Shown here in pieces: positions 16,378 to 27,083 of a stretch of DNA of 64,000 nucleotides. Source of the DNA: Mesoflavibacter zeaxanthinifaciens DSM 18436 (lineage in GTDB: Bacteria; Bacteroidota; Bacteroidia; Flavobacteriales; Flavobacteriaceae); the NCBI RefSeq assembly GCF_000422365.1, contig NZ_AULQ01000001.1, forward strand, positions 248,001 through 312,000. Reading direction: 5' to 3'. Made by a program: the position numbers and the translations under genes. The notes under the pieces are model-generated. The model worked only from the letters and a program-made list of their open reading frames with translations, ran no database searches and was not told the DNA's origin. How positions within the stretch are numbered: position 1 is the stretch's first letter; each line of letters starts with the position of its first letter.

Positions 16378-17525
16378 TAATTTACATATTCTACAATTTC
16401 TAACCCATAACCAATCATTCCTACACGTTTGGTTTGTTGTGAGTTAGAAATTAATTTTAATTTATGAATATTTAAATCATGAAGTATTTGGGCTCCAATC
16501 CCAAAGTCTTTATTGTCCATTGCTATAGCAGGAGCTTTTGTAATTTTATTAGGTACCTGTTTTTCTTTTAAAACCGAAAGACGTTGTAATAAATTCATAC
16601 TTTCAGCTTGTTGATTAATAAATAAAATGGCTCCTTTACCTTCTTTATTTATTACTTTAAACATATTATCTAACTTTTGGTCTGCATTATTAGTTAAAGT
16701 ACCTAAAATATCATTATTGACTAAAGTAGAGTTAACTCTTGTTAATACTTCATCCTTACTAGTCCAATCGCCTTTAGTTAAAGCAATATGAATTTGGTTA
16801 TTAGTGGTTTGTTGGTAAGCTCTTAACCTGTAATTACCAAAACGTGTTTCTATATTAAAATCTTCCTTTTTAATTATTAAGGAATCGTGTTCCATACGAT
16901 AAGCCACTAAATCTTCAATAGAAACTATTTTTAAATCGAACTTTTCAGCAACTTTTATTAATTGAGGTAAGCGCGCCATAGTACCGTCTTCATTCATGAT
17001 TTCAACGATAACACCAGCTGGTTGAAGTCCAGCTAATCTGGCAAAATCTATAGCTGCTTCAGTATGACCAGTACGTCTTAAAACACCACCTTCTTTTGCT
17101 ACTAAAGGAAATATATGACCTGGTCTTGCTAAATCATAAGGTTTTGTGTTTGGATTTATTAAAGCTTGAACAGTTTTAGATCTATCTGCTGCAGAAATCC
17201 CTGTTGTTACTCCTTGACCTTTTAAATCTACAGATACTGTAAATGCTGTTTCCATGTGGTCTGTATTATTAGTAACCATCATGTGTAGGTCTAATTCTTT
17301 ACATCTTTTTTCGGTAAGTGGTGTACAAATTAATCCTCGACCATGTGTTGCCATAAAGTTGATCATCTCTGGAGTAACTAATTCGGCAGCAGCTAGGAAG
17401 TCGCCTTCATTTTCTCTGTCTTCATCATCAACAACTATAATTACTTTTCCTGCTTTAATATCTTGAATAGCTTCTTCTATAGTGTTTAATTTTACGTCTA
17501 CTGCGCTAACTGTTTTTGTGCTCAT
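16374..17525 (-). CDS. ribB: 3,4-dihydroxy-2-butanone 4-phosphate synthase with degenerate RibA domain
   Basis: A 383-residue protein. Residues 1-210 are RibB, with D33-D-E-D-R-E-N-E-G-D42, H-G-R-G-L-I-C-T, T-G-I-S-A-A-D-R and H-T-E-A present, making the four-carbon unit of riboflavin from ribulose 5-phosphate. Residues about 215-383 align in position with GTP cyclohydrolase II, but the zinc-binding cysteine motif and the G-D-V-F-G-S-x-R-C segment are absent (G-D-W-T-S-K instead, no Cys in this half). The second step must therefore be supplied by another gene. A TATCTTTG element precedes it. Confidence 0.9.
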   Translation of the reverse strand: MSTKTVSAVDVKLNTIEEAIQDIKAGKVIIVVDDEDRENEGDFLAAAELVTPEMINFMATHGRGLICTPLTEKRCKELDLHMMVTNNTDHMETAFTVSVDLKGQGVTTGISAADRSKTVQALINPNTKPYDLARPGHIFPLVAKEGGVLRRTGHTEAAIDFARLAGLQPAGVIVEIMNEDGTMARLPQLIKVAEKFDLKIVSIEDLVAYRMEHDSLIIKKEDFNIETRFGNYRLRAYQQTTNNQIHIALTKGDWTSKDEVLTRVNSTLVNNDILGTLTNNADQKLDNMFKVINKEGKGAILFINQQAESMNLLQRLSVLKEKQVPNKITKAPAIAMDNKDFGIGAQILHDLNIHKLKLISNSQQTKRVGMIGYGLEIVEYVNY

Positions 17526-17541
17526 TACCTTAAAATTTGTG

Positions 17542-17549
17542 CAAAGATA
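17542..17549 (-). promoter_or_regulatory. Putative -7 promoter element of ribB
   Basis: Minus-strand TATCTTTG, 16 nt before the ribB start codon, in the 48-nt gap after lptF/G. It would allow ribB to be expressed apart from the upstream run; no -33 TTG is evident. Confidence 0.5.
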
Positions 17550-17573
17550 AGCTATTTTTAAGCTTTTATAGGT

Positions 17574-19424
17574 TTAAGAATTGATTTTTAGATTTCTATT
17601 AACATGAATAATAGGATAGAGGATAAAACCTAATATTTTAAATAAAATTGTCTCTTTAGTTTTATTTAAAGTTTTAAGTATTTTACTGTAGTGCCTAAAT
17701 GTTTTTATATAGTTAAAAATAAAAACTATATAAGATATTGCACTAATCTGTATTCCTGCTTCTGCTAATTGTGGTAACTTATTGTTTTTGAAAACAAAAA
17801 ATAATATAAATAAAGCTAGAGCCAATATATAGGTTATAAAGCTAATTTTTGAAAGCAGTTTAAATTCTTTTAAAGTAGTCTTATCTATTGGGTTAACTTT
17901 TGGTTTAATGATAGTTTCAGTAGTTTCACCTAAAGCCTCTGCTACAATAGCTCTTTTTTTGTCTTGATTGGTTGTTTGCGTTTTTGATTTTTTACTTCCA
18001 AATTTAGAGTTGTACCATTTTTTAATTGGTACTGTTATGTGGTCAAATTCAAACAAACCTCTATCTTCTGTAGCACGTTTTGTTAAAAATATACTTAGAG
18101 GAAACATTATTAATGTGGAAAACCAAGCCGAAAGAACTGGATTTAATTTACCATTTTTAGCACTATTTTCTGCAAATAAACCAATAAAATGATAGGTTAA
18201 AAATAATACAATTGCAATAACCATTGGTAAACCTAGTCCTCCTTTTCTAATTAAAGCACCTAAAGGAGCTCCTACAAAAAATAGAATAATACAAGCTACA
18301 GCTAAAGCAAACTTTTTATGTAATTCTATACCGTGTTTGTTAATCCAAATACTCTTGTTTTTTAGAGTTTTTTCTTTAGAAGTCATTATTTGTTTTGTAC
18401 TTGATACATTATTTACAGCATAATCTAATAACTGCACTTTAAATCTAGTATCAAAGAGGTCTAATAATGGTCCTTCGTATATAGTATCTTTTTTTGACTT
18501 TAAAGAGATGTTTAAGGTAGCAATGTTTGTTCTATTATACATGGATTTAGAAAACTCCATGACATTATCTTGTCTTTCTAATTTAAGAGAATCTAAAGTG
18601 TGTTTTAGCTCTGCTATATTTAGCATCGTGTATTTATTATCAACATTTTTTTCGTCTAAATCTACATTATTTAGCTCTGTTAAATCAATGTTCATAATGT
18701 GCTTCTTAAACTCACTTTTTACAAATGGTTTTTTCTGGCGGTCTTTTAGTTTTTTGGGAGGTGTATCATCATAATAATACCCATCATAAAGAATTAGTTT
18801 TAGTATGTTAGAATCTTCATCACTTGCTAATTCTCCCGTTTCGGCAATTATAACAGTATGGTTTCCTGCAACTCTAGTACTACTTTTTTTATGTATAGTA
18901 ACACCTTTTAAAAACTTACCGTTTTCGCCACTTTTTTCTTCAACTTTAATATTAAAATTATCACCAATGTCGTTAAATTGTCCTTCTGCTATTGCCATAG
19001 CTGGTTTAACTTTGGCTATATTTTTTCTTAAGTTATGGCTTTCGTAATGTGCCCAAGGAATAACGTTATTACTAAAGAAAAAAGTTGTTATAGATAGAAT
19101 AAATATGAAAACACCTAAACCAGACATTGCTCTTTGAAGAGAAATACCTGTACTTTTCATTGCAGCAAACTCATAGTTTTCAGCAAAATTACCAAACACC
19201 ATTATAGAAGATAACAAAATAGTAAGTGGTAAAATTAAAGGAATAAGTGTAGGAGTGATGTACATTAAAAACTTAAGGATAGTAACTACGTCTAAGTCTT
19301 TTCCTGCTAATTCTTTAATGTATAGCCATATGGCTTGTAAAACAAAAATCAGCATGAGTATTACAAACACGCTGATAAAAGTTTTTATGTAAGAGGTTAA
19401 TATGTATCTATCTAGTATTTTCAC
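17574..19424 (-). CDS. LptF/LptG family permease (YjgP/YjgQ), extended
   Basis: A 616-residue inner-membrane subunit of the lipopolysaccharide transport ABC complex LptB2FG. It starts I-L-D-R-Y-I-L, typical of the family, has three helices in the first 115 residues, a periplasmic beta-jellyroll part (about 120-365) and three helices at about 370-450. It then continues past the usual end with a charged stretch and two more predicted helices (about 530-585). The extension is common in Flavobacteriia as far as I recall. It follows lolA by 9 nt, joining two envelope-trafficking genes. Confidence 0.9.
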   Translation of the reverse strand: MKILDRYILTSYIKTFISVFVILMLIFVLQAIWLYIKELAGKDLDVVTILKFLMYITPTLIPLILPLTILLSSIMVFGNFAENYEFAAMKSTGISLQRAMSGLGVFIFILSITTFFFSNNVIPWAHYESHNLRKNIAKVKPAMAIAEGQFNDIGDNFNIKVEEKSGENGKFLKGVTIHKKSSTRVAGNHTVIIAETGELASDEDSNILKLILYDGYYYDDTPPKKLKDRQKKPFVKSEFKKHIMNIDLTELNNVDLDEKNVDNKYTMLNIAELKHTLDSLKLERQDNVMEFSKSMYNRTNIATLNISLKSKKDTIYEGPLLDLFDTRFKVQLLDYAVNNVSSTKQIMTSKEKTLKNKSIWINKHGIELHKKFALAVACIILFFVGAPLGALIRKGGLGLPMVIAIVLFLTYHFIGLFAENSAKNGKLNPVLSAWFSTLIMFPLSIFLTKRATEDRGLFEFDHITVPIKKWYNSKFGSKKSKTQTTNQDKKRAIVAEALGETTETIIKPKVNPIDKTTLKEFKLLSKISFITYILALALFILFFVFKNNKLPQLAEAGIQISAISYIVFIFNYIKTFRHYSKILKTLNKTKETILFKILGFILYPIIHVNRNLKINS

Positions 19425-19433
19425 CCCAAAAAA

Positions 19434-20075
19434 TTAATCTAATTTGTTGATGTAGTAGTCCTTATACTTTTCTTGATCAAATGTAAATAAGGATTTTGAT
19501 AATGTTTCGTTAGTTTTAAAAGAATTAACAGTTAGGGTTGTTTTAGTTCCGTTTTTGCCAATTTCAATTAGTCTATAAATGTGTTTCGTTTTATTGTCTA
19601 TACCTAAAAGCACATATTTGATTTCTGAAGAAGAGTCTATCGGAGTTAATTTTACAAATTGTATTTTTCTTCCTTGTACATTTTGTACAATGTCCATTTT
19701 ATAAGTAAATCCATCTTCGTAAAAGCTAAGCATTTTACTTGGTGTAATTGTATTTTGATCTTCATTAGAAACTTTAGACACAGTAACTTCTTCATCTTCT
19801 GGGCTTATACTGTATAAATTTTGACCATCAAAAATACGTGTAATACCTAATATGTTAAGTCTATATTTTTCACCTTCCATGATTACGTCACCACGTGTTT
19901 CTTGTTTAATATTTTCTTCAGTATTTTCTAAAACATATTTAAAGTCAATACTTATGTTTTTGTAATTTTTTGCTTTAGAAGAAACCTCGTCTAGTAAAGC
20001 TTTTGCTTTAGCGTCTTGCGCATAAGTTGTTAGAGTAAAAATTGTACTTAAAAAAAGGAATAATAACTTTTTCAT
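19434..20075 (-). CDS. lolA: Outer-membrane lipoprotein carrier LolA
   Basis: A 213-residue periplasmic chaperone with a signal peptide (1-19, ending Thr-Tyr-Ala before Gln-Asp). The protein fits the LolA fold: Y-K-N-I-S-I-D-F-K-Y, G-D-V-I-M-E-G-E-K-Y-R-L, Y-S-I-S-P-E-D-E-E-V-T-V and the C-terminal S-L-F-T-F-D. It carries lipoproteins from the inner to the outer membrane. It starts 1 nt after ftsK ends and is followed by lptF/G after 9 nt, so the three are one operon. Confidence 0.9.
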   Translation of the reverse strand: MKKLLFLFLSTIFTLTTYAQDAKAKALLDEVSSKAKNYKNISIDFKYVLENTEENIKQETRGDVIMEGEKYRLNILGITRIFDGQNLYSISPEDEEVTVSKVSNEDQNTITPSKMLSFYEDGFTYKMDIVQNVQGRKIQFVKLTPIDSSSEIKYVLLGIDNKTKHIYRLIEIGKNGTKTTLTVNSFKTNETLSKSLFTFDQEKYKDYYINKLD

Positions 20076-20076
20076 T

Positions 20077-22491
20077 TTAATTTGTTTCGTTTTCTAATAG
20101 TTGTTCTAAAGCTAGTAAATCAGGTACTAACACTTGTCTTGCTTTACTACCTTCAAATCCGCCAACAATACCAGCAGCTTCTAATTGATCAATAATACGA
20201 CCTGCACGATTGTAGCCTAATTTAAGTTTACGTTGTAGTAAAGAGGCAGATCCTTGTTGTGCTGTTACAATAATTTCTGCTGCTTCACGGAAGAGTTTAT
20301 CTCTGTCCGATATATCTATATCAAGACTTGTGCCACTTTCTTCACCAACATATTCTGGTAATAAATAAGCATCAGGATATGCTTTTTGTGCACCAATAAA
20401 ATCTACTATTTTTTCTACTTCTGGAGTATCTACAAAAGCACACTGTATACGTATCATATCATTACCTTGTGTGTAAAGCATGTCTCCACGTCCAATTAAT
20501 TGGTCTGCTCCCGCACCATCTAAAATAGTACGCGAGTCTATTTTTGAAGTTACTCTAAAAGCAATACGTGCAGGGAAATTGGCTTTAATAATACCTGTAA
20601 TTACGTTTACAGAAGGACGTTGCGTTGCAATAATAAGATGAATACCAATAGCACGTGCTAATTGCGCTAAACGTGCAATAGGTGTTTCTACTTCTTTACC
20701 AGCAGTCATAATTAAATCTGCAAATTCATCAACTACTAATACGATGTAAGGTAAAAACTGGTGTCCGTCGTTAGGGTTTAGTTTTCTAGCTTTAAACTTG
20801 GCATTGTATTCAGAAATATTTCTACAAAGTGCATTTTTAAGCAATTCGTAGCGATTATCCATTTCTATACACAACGAATTTAATGTGTTAATAACCTTTG
20901 TGTTATCCGTTATAATAGCATCTTCACTATCGGGTAATTTTGCTAAATAATGTCTTTCAATTTTATTAAAAAGTGTAAGTTCAACTTTTTTAGGGTCTAC
21001 TAGTACAAATTTTACTTCGGCAGGATGTTTTTTGTATAAAAGTGAAGTTAATACCGCATTTAAACCAACCGATTTACCTTGTCCTGTTGCACCAGCCATA
21101 AGTAAATGAGGCATTTTGGCAAGGTCTATAACTAATGTTTCGTTACTAATGGTTTTACCTATAGCTATTGGTAATTGCATTTCTGATTTTTGAAATTTTT
21201 GAGATGCAATTACAGATCGCATTGATACGATTGTTGAGTTTTTATTAGGTACTTCTATACCAATAGTGCCTTTACCAGGAATTGGCGCAATTATACGAAT
21301 ACCAAGCGCAGCCAAAGATAAAGCAATATCGTCTTCTAAGTTTTTAATTTTAGAAATACGCACACCAGCTTCCGGAACAATTTCGTAAAGTGTTACCGTT
21401 GGACCAATAGTAGCTTTAATACTATCTATACCAATTTTGTAGTTATTTAAGGTTTCTACAATTCGGTTTTTGTTTTCTTCTAACTCTTGTTGGTTTATAG
21501 TTACACCTTCGTTATCATATTTTTTAAGTAGATCTAATGGCGGATATTGATATTTACCAAGTTCTAAAGTAGGGTCAAATTGTCCAAAATCTTCAACAAG
21601 CTTGTTAGCAAGATTATCAGTTTCAGATTCTTCTTCTTTTACTGTTTCTACTTCAATTTTAACGTCTTCTTCACCATTTTCTTCTTTAATCGAAGTTTTT
21701 AAAATAGGTTCTTCAACTTCTTCTTCATCTTTTGGTGTAGACACTTCAAATGTTGTAGATGTTTCGGTTGTTGAATGATTAGTAATTGTAGGCTCTACAT
21801 CTTTATTGACTTCAAAAGCAGATTTTATATTTTCTGCTTCTTCAGAATGAGAATTATCAACAGGAGTAAAATCTTCTTTTAAATCGTCTTTAATTTCTGC
21901 TTTAGCTTTATTAAAAAGCGAAGCTATGCGTTGCGGAGTAAATTTAAAACGAACTGCTAAATAGGTTATAAAAGCAAAAATTAATAGAAGTACAGTTCCT
22001 AGTTTTCCTATATAATCTTGAAAAAAGGTGTTGACTTCAAAGCCTATTGTTCCGCTTAAAATATCGTTTTTAGAAGTGAAAAATCCGAATAAAATCGAAA
22101 ACCATATAATTATTAATGTACCCCAAAACCAATGTCTTCTCAATTTGGTTTTGCTTAAATCCATTAGTACAAATACACCTGAAAGAAAAGTTAAGCCAGA
22201 AAATATAAATGACGCAATACCAAAACCACGTTGGATAAAAACATCACTTAACCAAGCACCAACTTTACTAAGCCAATTTTGTGTTTCGACATCTCTAGTT
22301 GTAAATTCTGATAAGGCACTTTGATCAGCTTTTCCGGTAAAAATAAAGGATAAAAAAGCAGTAAACAGCAAAAATCCAAGTATAACCAAAAAGCTACCTA
22401 AGACCAATTTTTGTTGATTGTTCAACGTAAAATCAGGTTTTTTAAAGCGCGGTTTGTTTTTGGTTTTAGATGTTTTTTTTGCTTTGGCCAT
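20077..22491 (-). CDS. ftsK: DNA translocase FtsK
   Basis: An 804-residue division and chromosome-segregation ATPase. Four transmembrane helices fall at about 28-52, 88-110, 122-140 and 163-182; an acidic linker (about 205-300) follows; the motor domain has Walker A G467-A-T-G-Q-G-K-S474, Walker B V-V-D-E-F-A-D-L-I, and the family's A-R-A-I-G-I-H-L and A-T-Q-R-P motifs. The last 60 residues are the winged-helix gamma domain that reads KOPS-type sequences. The linker is short compared with that of E. coli FtsK. First gene of the ftsK-lolA-lptF/G run. Confidence 0.95.
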   Translation of the reverse strand: MAKAKKTSKTKNKPRFKKPDFTLNNQQKLVLGSFLVILGFLLFTAFLSFIFTGKADQSALSEFTTRDVETQNWLSKVGAWLSDVFIQRGFGIASFIFSGLTFLSGVFVLMDLSKTKLRRHWFWGTLIIIWFSILFGFFTSKNDILSGTIGFEVNTFFQDYIGKLGTVLLLIFAFITYLAVRFKFTPQRIASLFNKAKAEIKDDLKEDFTPVDNSHSEEAENIKSAFEVNKDVEPTITNHSTTETSTTFEVSTPKDEEEVEEPILKTSIKEENGEEDVKIEVETVKEEESETDNLANKLVEDFGQFDPTLELGKYQYPPLDLLKKYDNEGVTINQQELEENKNRIVETLNNYKIGIDSIKATIGPTVTLYEIVPEAGVRISKIKNLEDDIALSLAALGIRIIAPIPGKGTIGIEVPNKNSTIVSMRSVIASQKFQKSEMQLPIAIGKTISNETLVIDLAKMPHLLMAGATGQGKSVGLNAVLTSLLYKKHPAEVKFVLVDPKKVELTLFNKIERHYLAKLPDSEDAIITDNTKVINTLNSLCIEMDNRYELLKNALCRNISEYNAKFKARKLNPNDGHQFLPYIVLVVDEFADLIMTAGKEVETPIARLAQLARAIGIHLIIATQRPSVNVITGIIKANFPARIAFRVTSKIDSRTILDGAGADQLIGRGDMLYTQGNDMIRIQCAFVDTPEVEKIVDFIGAQKAYPDAYLLPEYVGEESGTSLDIDISDRDKLFREAAEIIVTAQQGSASLLQRKLKLGYNRAGRIIDQLEAAGIVGGFEGSKARQVLVPDLLALEQLLENETN

Positions 22492-22553
22492 TAATGGTTT
22501 TTTAATTTGGGTAAAAATACAAATTGTTAACGTTTATCCTAATGGATAATTGT

Positions 22554-22925
22554 TTAAAAAATCTTAGGAATATAAATTATTAAACCAATAATTGACGCAG
22601 CGATTGAAGCAATAAAAACAGCGCCAGCTGCAACATCTTTAATTATTCCAATTTTAGGATGATGATTGGGATGGATAAAATTTGCGACTTCTTCTACAGC
22701 AGTATTTAATCCTTCAATACTCATAACCATTCCAATAGCAAAGCATTGCATAATCCATTCTGTGTTAGAAATGGAGTAATAAAAGCCAGCAACAGTTACA
22801 ATAATTGCAATAACAAATTGTATCTGTATACTAGCTTCTGTTTTAATTAAGCGTAACATACCTAAAAAGGCATATTTTACACTTTTAAGACGATTTATAA
22901 TAAAAGGTTCTTTTGTATTACTCAT
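22554..22925 (-). CDS. dgkA: Diacylglycerol/undecaprenol kinase family protein
   Basis: A small three-helix inner-membrane lipid kinase. I place the start at 22925 (about 123 residues, beginning M-S-N-T-K-E-P-F), where the ATG overlaps the tpx stop in ATGAGTAA; the open frame extends 9 codons further upstream inside tpx. The family motif E-G-L-N-T-A-V-E-E appears at about residues 65-73 of this form. It phosphorylates diacylglycerol or, as in Gram-positive relatives, undecaprenol for recycling the peptidoglycan carrier. Coupled translation with tpx is likely but not obviously functional. Confidence 0.88.
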   Translation of the reverse strand: MSNTKEPFIINRLKSVKYAFLGMLRLIKTEASIQIQFVIAIIVTVAGFYYSISNTEWIMQCFAIGMVMSIEGLNTAVEEVANFIHPNHHPKIGIIKDVAAGAVFIASIAASIIGLIIYIPKIF

Positions 22926-23424
22926 TAGATAAAGCGCTAAGAGCTGCTTCATAGTTAGGTTCGTCTGCTACTTCTTCTACTTGTTCTGTGTAAATTACTT
23001 TTCCATTTTCATCTAAAATAACGATACATCTAGAATGTAAAGTTTCAAAAGGTCCATTTTTAAACGCCAAACCATAATCTTTACCAAACTCACCTGTTTT
23101 AAAATCTGATAGCATTTCTAAGTTGTCAATACCTTCTGCGCCACAAAATCTAGACATAGCAAAAGGCAAGTCTCTTGATATGCAAATTATTTTTGTGTTT
23201 TCTACTTCTGATGCTTTTTTGTTAAAAGTTCTTACCGATGTTGCACATGTACCAGTATCAACACTAGGAAATATATTTAAAACCACTTTACTTCCTTTGT
23301 AATCAGCAAGTGTTTTTTCTGATAAATCTGTGTTAGTTAAATTAAAATTTGGAGCATCGTTACCTACTTTAGGTAAATTTCCAACAGTTTCTACAGGATT
23401 GCCTCCTAGGGTTATTTTTGCCAT
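22918..23424 (-). CDS. tpx: Thiol peroxidase Tpx
   Basis: A 168-residue atypical 2-Cys peroxiredoxin reducing hydrogen peroxide and alkyl hydroperoxides with thioredoxin. The peroxidatic cysteine is C60 in V-D-T-G-T-C, and the resolving cysteine is C94 in R-F-C-G-A-E, almost the same positions as in E. coli Tpx (61 and 95). Length is normal. It is the first gene of a pair with dgkA, divergent from katG; the 174-nt gap between them is AT-rich and could hold shared peroxide-responsive control, but no clear operator is visible. Confidence 0.95.
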   Translation of the reverse strand: MAKITLGGNPVETVGNLPKVGNDAPNFNLTNTDLSEKTLADYKGSKVVLNIFPSVDTGTCATSVRTFNKKASEVENTKIICISRDLPFAMSRFCGAEGIDNLEMLSDFKTGEFGKDYGLAFKNGPFETLHSRCIVILDENGKVIYTEQVEEVADEPNYEAALSALSNE

Positions 23425-23589
23425 AACATTTAATTTTTTTCAAATTTAAAAATAATACGCTAAACACACTTTTTAAACACTGTTTATTGTTATAATTTGA
23501 AATTATTGTTTTGTGAAATTACATAAACTTAACTTATACTTAAATAGTAATAATCAATTTTTTTGATCATTTTTTTGTAAATTTAATAG

Positions 23590-25878
<2,289 letters not shown>

Positions 25879-25895
25879 TCAAACAATTTTAATTT

Positions 25896-25926
25896 AAGAG
25901 TGCTTGCGTGTCAAGCACTCTTTTTA
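25896..25926 (+). terminator. Terminator between katG and the ankyrin gene
   Basis: An 11-bp stem AAGAGTGCTTG/CAAGCACTCTT (25896..25906 with 25912..25922) and a T-run. It lies between katG and the downstream gene, so it would limit read-through rather than end a multi-gene unit. Confidence 0.8.
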
Positions 25927-25938
25927 TTTTATACAGCT

Positions 25939-26409
25939 ATGACAGAAAACGAATTATTTTTTGCCACAATACAATCTGGCAATGAAGACAATATAAAAGC
26001 ACAATTAACCAGAAATCCAGATTTGGTTAATATTAAAGATCAAAGAGGTTTTACACCATTAATTTTTGCAACTTATTTTAATAAAGAAAATATTGCCGAA
26101 ATACTTTTAGAACATAAAGCAGACATTAACGGTAAAGATGCATCTGGTAATACAGCATTAATTGGTGTTTCTTTTAAAGGAAATACTTCAATTGCAGAAA
26201 AACTTTTGCAACATAAGGCAGACATTAATGCTAAAAACAATGCTGGTATTACAGCATTAATTTATGCAGCAATGTACAATCAAGTAGATATGGTAAAACT
26301 ATTGCTTAAACATAAAGCAGATAAAACCATTGTTGATAATGAAGGAAAAAAAGCAATAGATTATGCAAAAGAAAAAGGCTTCAACACTATTGCTGAAACC
26401 TTAGAATAA
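25939..26409 (+). CDS. Ankyrin-repeat protein next to katG
   Basis: About 156 residues from the ATG at 25939 (M-T-E-N-E-L-F-F); the open frame extends 13 codons upstream into the terminator, which is not credible. Four ankyrin repeats follow: each has the G-x-T-P/A-L-I pattern and the L-L-x-H-K-A-D-I-N turn, e.g. G-F-T-P-L-I-F-A-T. No signal peptide, so cytoplasmic. A comparable gene, ankB, lies beside the catalase gene katB in Pseudomonas aeruginosa and is needed for full catalase activity, although that protein is periplasmic; a helper role here is inference from context. Confidence 0.85.
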   Translation: MTENELFFATIQSGNEDNIKAQLTRNPDLVNIKDQRGFTPLIFATYFNKENIAEILLEHKADINGKDASGNTALIGVSFKGNTSIAEKLLQHKADINAKNNAGITALIYAAMYNQVDMVKLLLKHKADKTIVDNEGKKAIDYAKEKGFNTIAETLE

Positions 26410-26438
26410 AAAAAACACTTCATTTGAAGTGTTTTTTA
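26409..26438. terminator. Bidirectional terminator
   Basis: A 12-bp stem AAAAAACACTTC/GAAGTGTTTTTT (26410..26421 with 26426..26437) between convergent genes, with T-runs on both strands. It serves both the ankyrin gene and the peroxiredoxin-thioredoxin operon. Confidence 0.85.
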
Positions 26439-26693
26439 TTTATCAATCGATCCTAAAACGCGTTGCATAAAGCTGTTTACCGCTTCTTTTTTAGGCGTAC
26501 CATCTTTTATCATTTTACTAACTTCAATAGCACCATACATATTAGAGATTAACTCGCCAATAACATCTAATTCTTCATCTTTTAATGAAGGTACTTCGGT
26601 TAAGGCTTCTAAAGTTTCTATAGTTTCAACTACGTAATCTTCGTCGTTGTCTTCTATAAACTGTGTAAGGTGTTTTATTACAGGTAATTTCAT
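26436..26693 (-). CDS. DUF6952-like small acidic protein
   Basis: An 85-residue soluble acidic, helical protein (K-L-P-V-I-K-H-L start, G-E-L-I-S-N-M-Y-G-A-I-E in the middle). By memory it matches the family called DUF6952, found in Flavobacteriia beside peroxiredoxin and thioredoxin genes; no function is known. It follows the thioredoxin by 9 nt and ends the operon at a bidirectional terminator. The constant association with thiol redox genes suggests a role in that pathway. Confidence 0.7.
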   Translation of the reverse strand: MKLPVIKHLTQFIEDNDEDYVVETIETLEALTEVPSLKDEELDVIGELISNMYGAIEVSKMIKDGTPKKEAVNSFMQRVLGSIDK

Positions 26694-26702
26694 ATTTTAT
26701 AA

Positions 26703-27011
26703 TTAAGCAACTTCGTTAACTAAATCTTTTAAAACGTCAAATTTGTTAGTTTGTACTTGATTAACAAAGTTTCCGTTTTTAAATGTTGCAAATGTTGGTA
26801 AGTTATCTACCGTTGCTAATTTTCTTGACTCAGGAAATTTTTCCGCGTCAGCGATAACAAAGGTTACATTTTCTAACTCGCTAGCCAATTTTTTTACTTT
26901 AGGCTTCATAATTCTACAGTTACCACACCATGTTGCAGAGTATTGTACAACTACAGTATCATTACTGTTTACTAATTCTTGTAGGTTATCTTGGTCTAAT
27001 TCTTTAAGCAT
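26703..27011 (-). CDS. Cytosolic thioredoxin-family protein
   Basis: About 102 residues from the ATG at 27011 (M-L-K-E-L-D-Q-D-N); the frame runs 9 codons further up into the intergenic hairpin, which I reject. Thioredoxin fold with active site W-C-G-N-C-R rather than W-C-G-P-C, followed by the cis-proline segment N-L-P-T-F. The Asn in the active site should alter the redox potential. It lies downstream of a 2-Cys peroxiredoxin and is a natural candidate for its reductant. Confidence 0.9.
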   Translation of the reverse strand: MLKELDQDNLQELVNSNDTVVVQYSATWCGNCRIMKPKVKKLASELENVTFVIADAEKFPESRKLATVDNLPTFATFKNGNFVNQVQTNKFDVLKDLVNEVA

Positions 27012-27029
27012 AATTGAAAGTTTTAGTGT

Positions 27030-27064
27030 AAACACCAAATTCTAAAATATAGAATTTGGTGTTT
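27030..27064 (-). terminator. Hairpin between peroxiredoxin and thioredoxin genes
   Basis: A 15-bp perfect stem (27030..27044 with 27050..27064) with a 5-nt loop. On the minus strand only three T residues, within the stem, precede ACAC, so it is a weak terminator or an RNA-processing/stability element; the good T-run is on the plus strand, where no gene ends. It may set the ratio of peroxiredoxin to thioredoxin. Confidence 0.5.
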
Positions 27065-27083
27065 TTTAAATTAAGGGATTATT

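Noticed and set aside
25900-25938. Upstream extension of the ankyrin protein
   Set aside because: It lies within the katG terminator hairpin.
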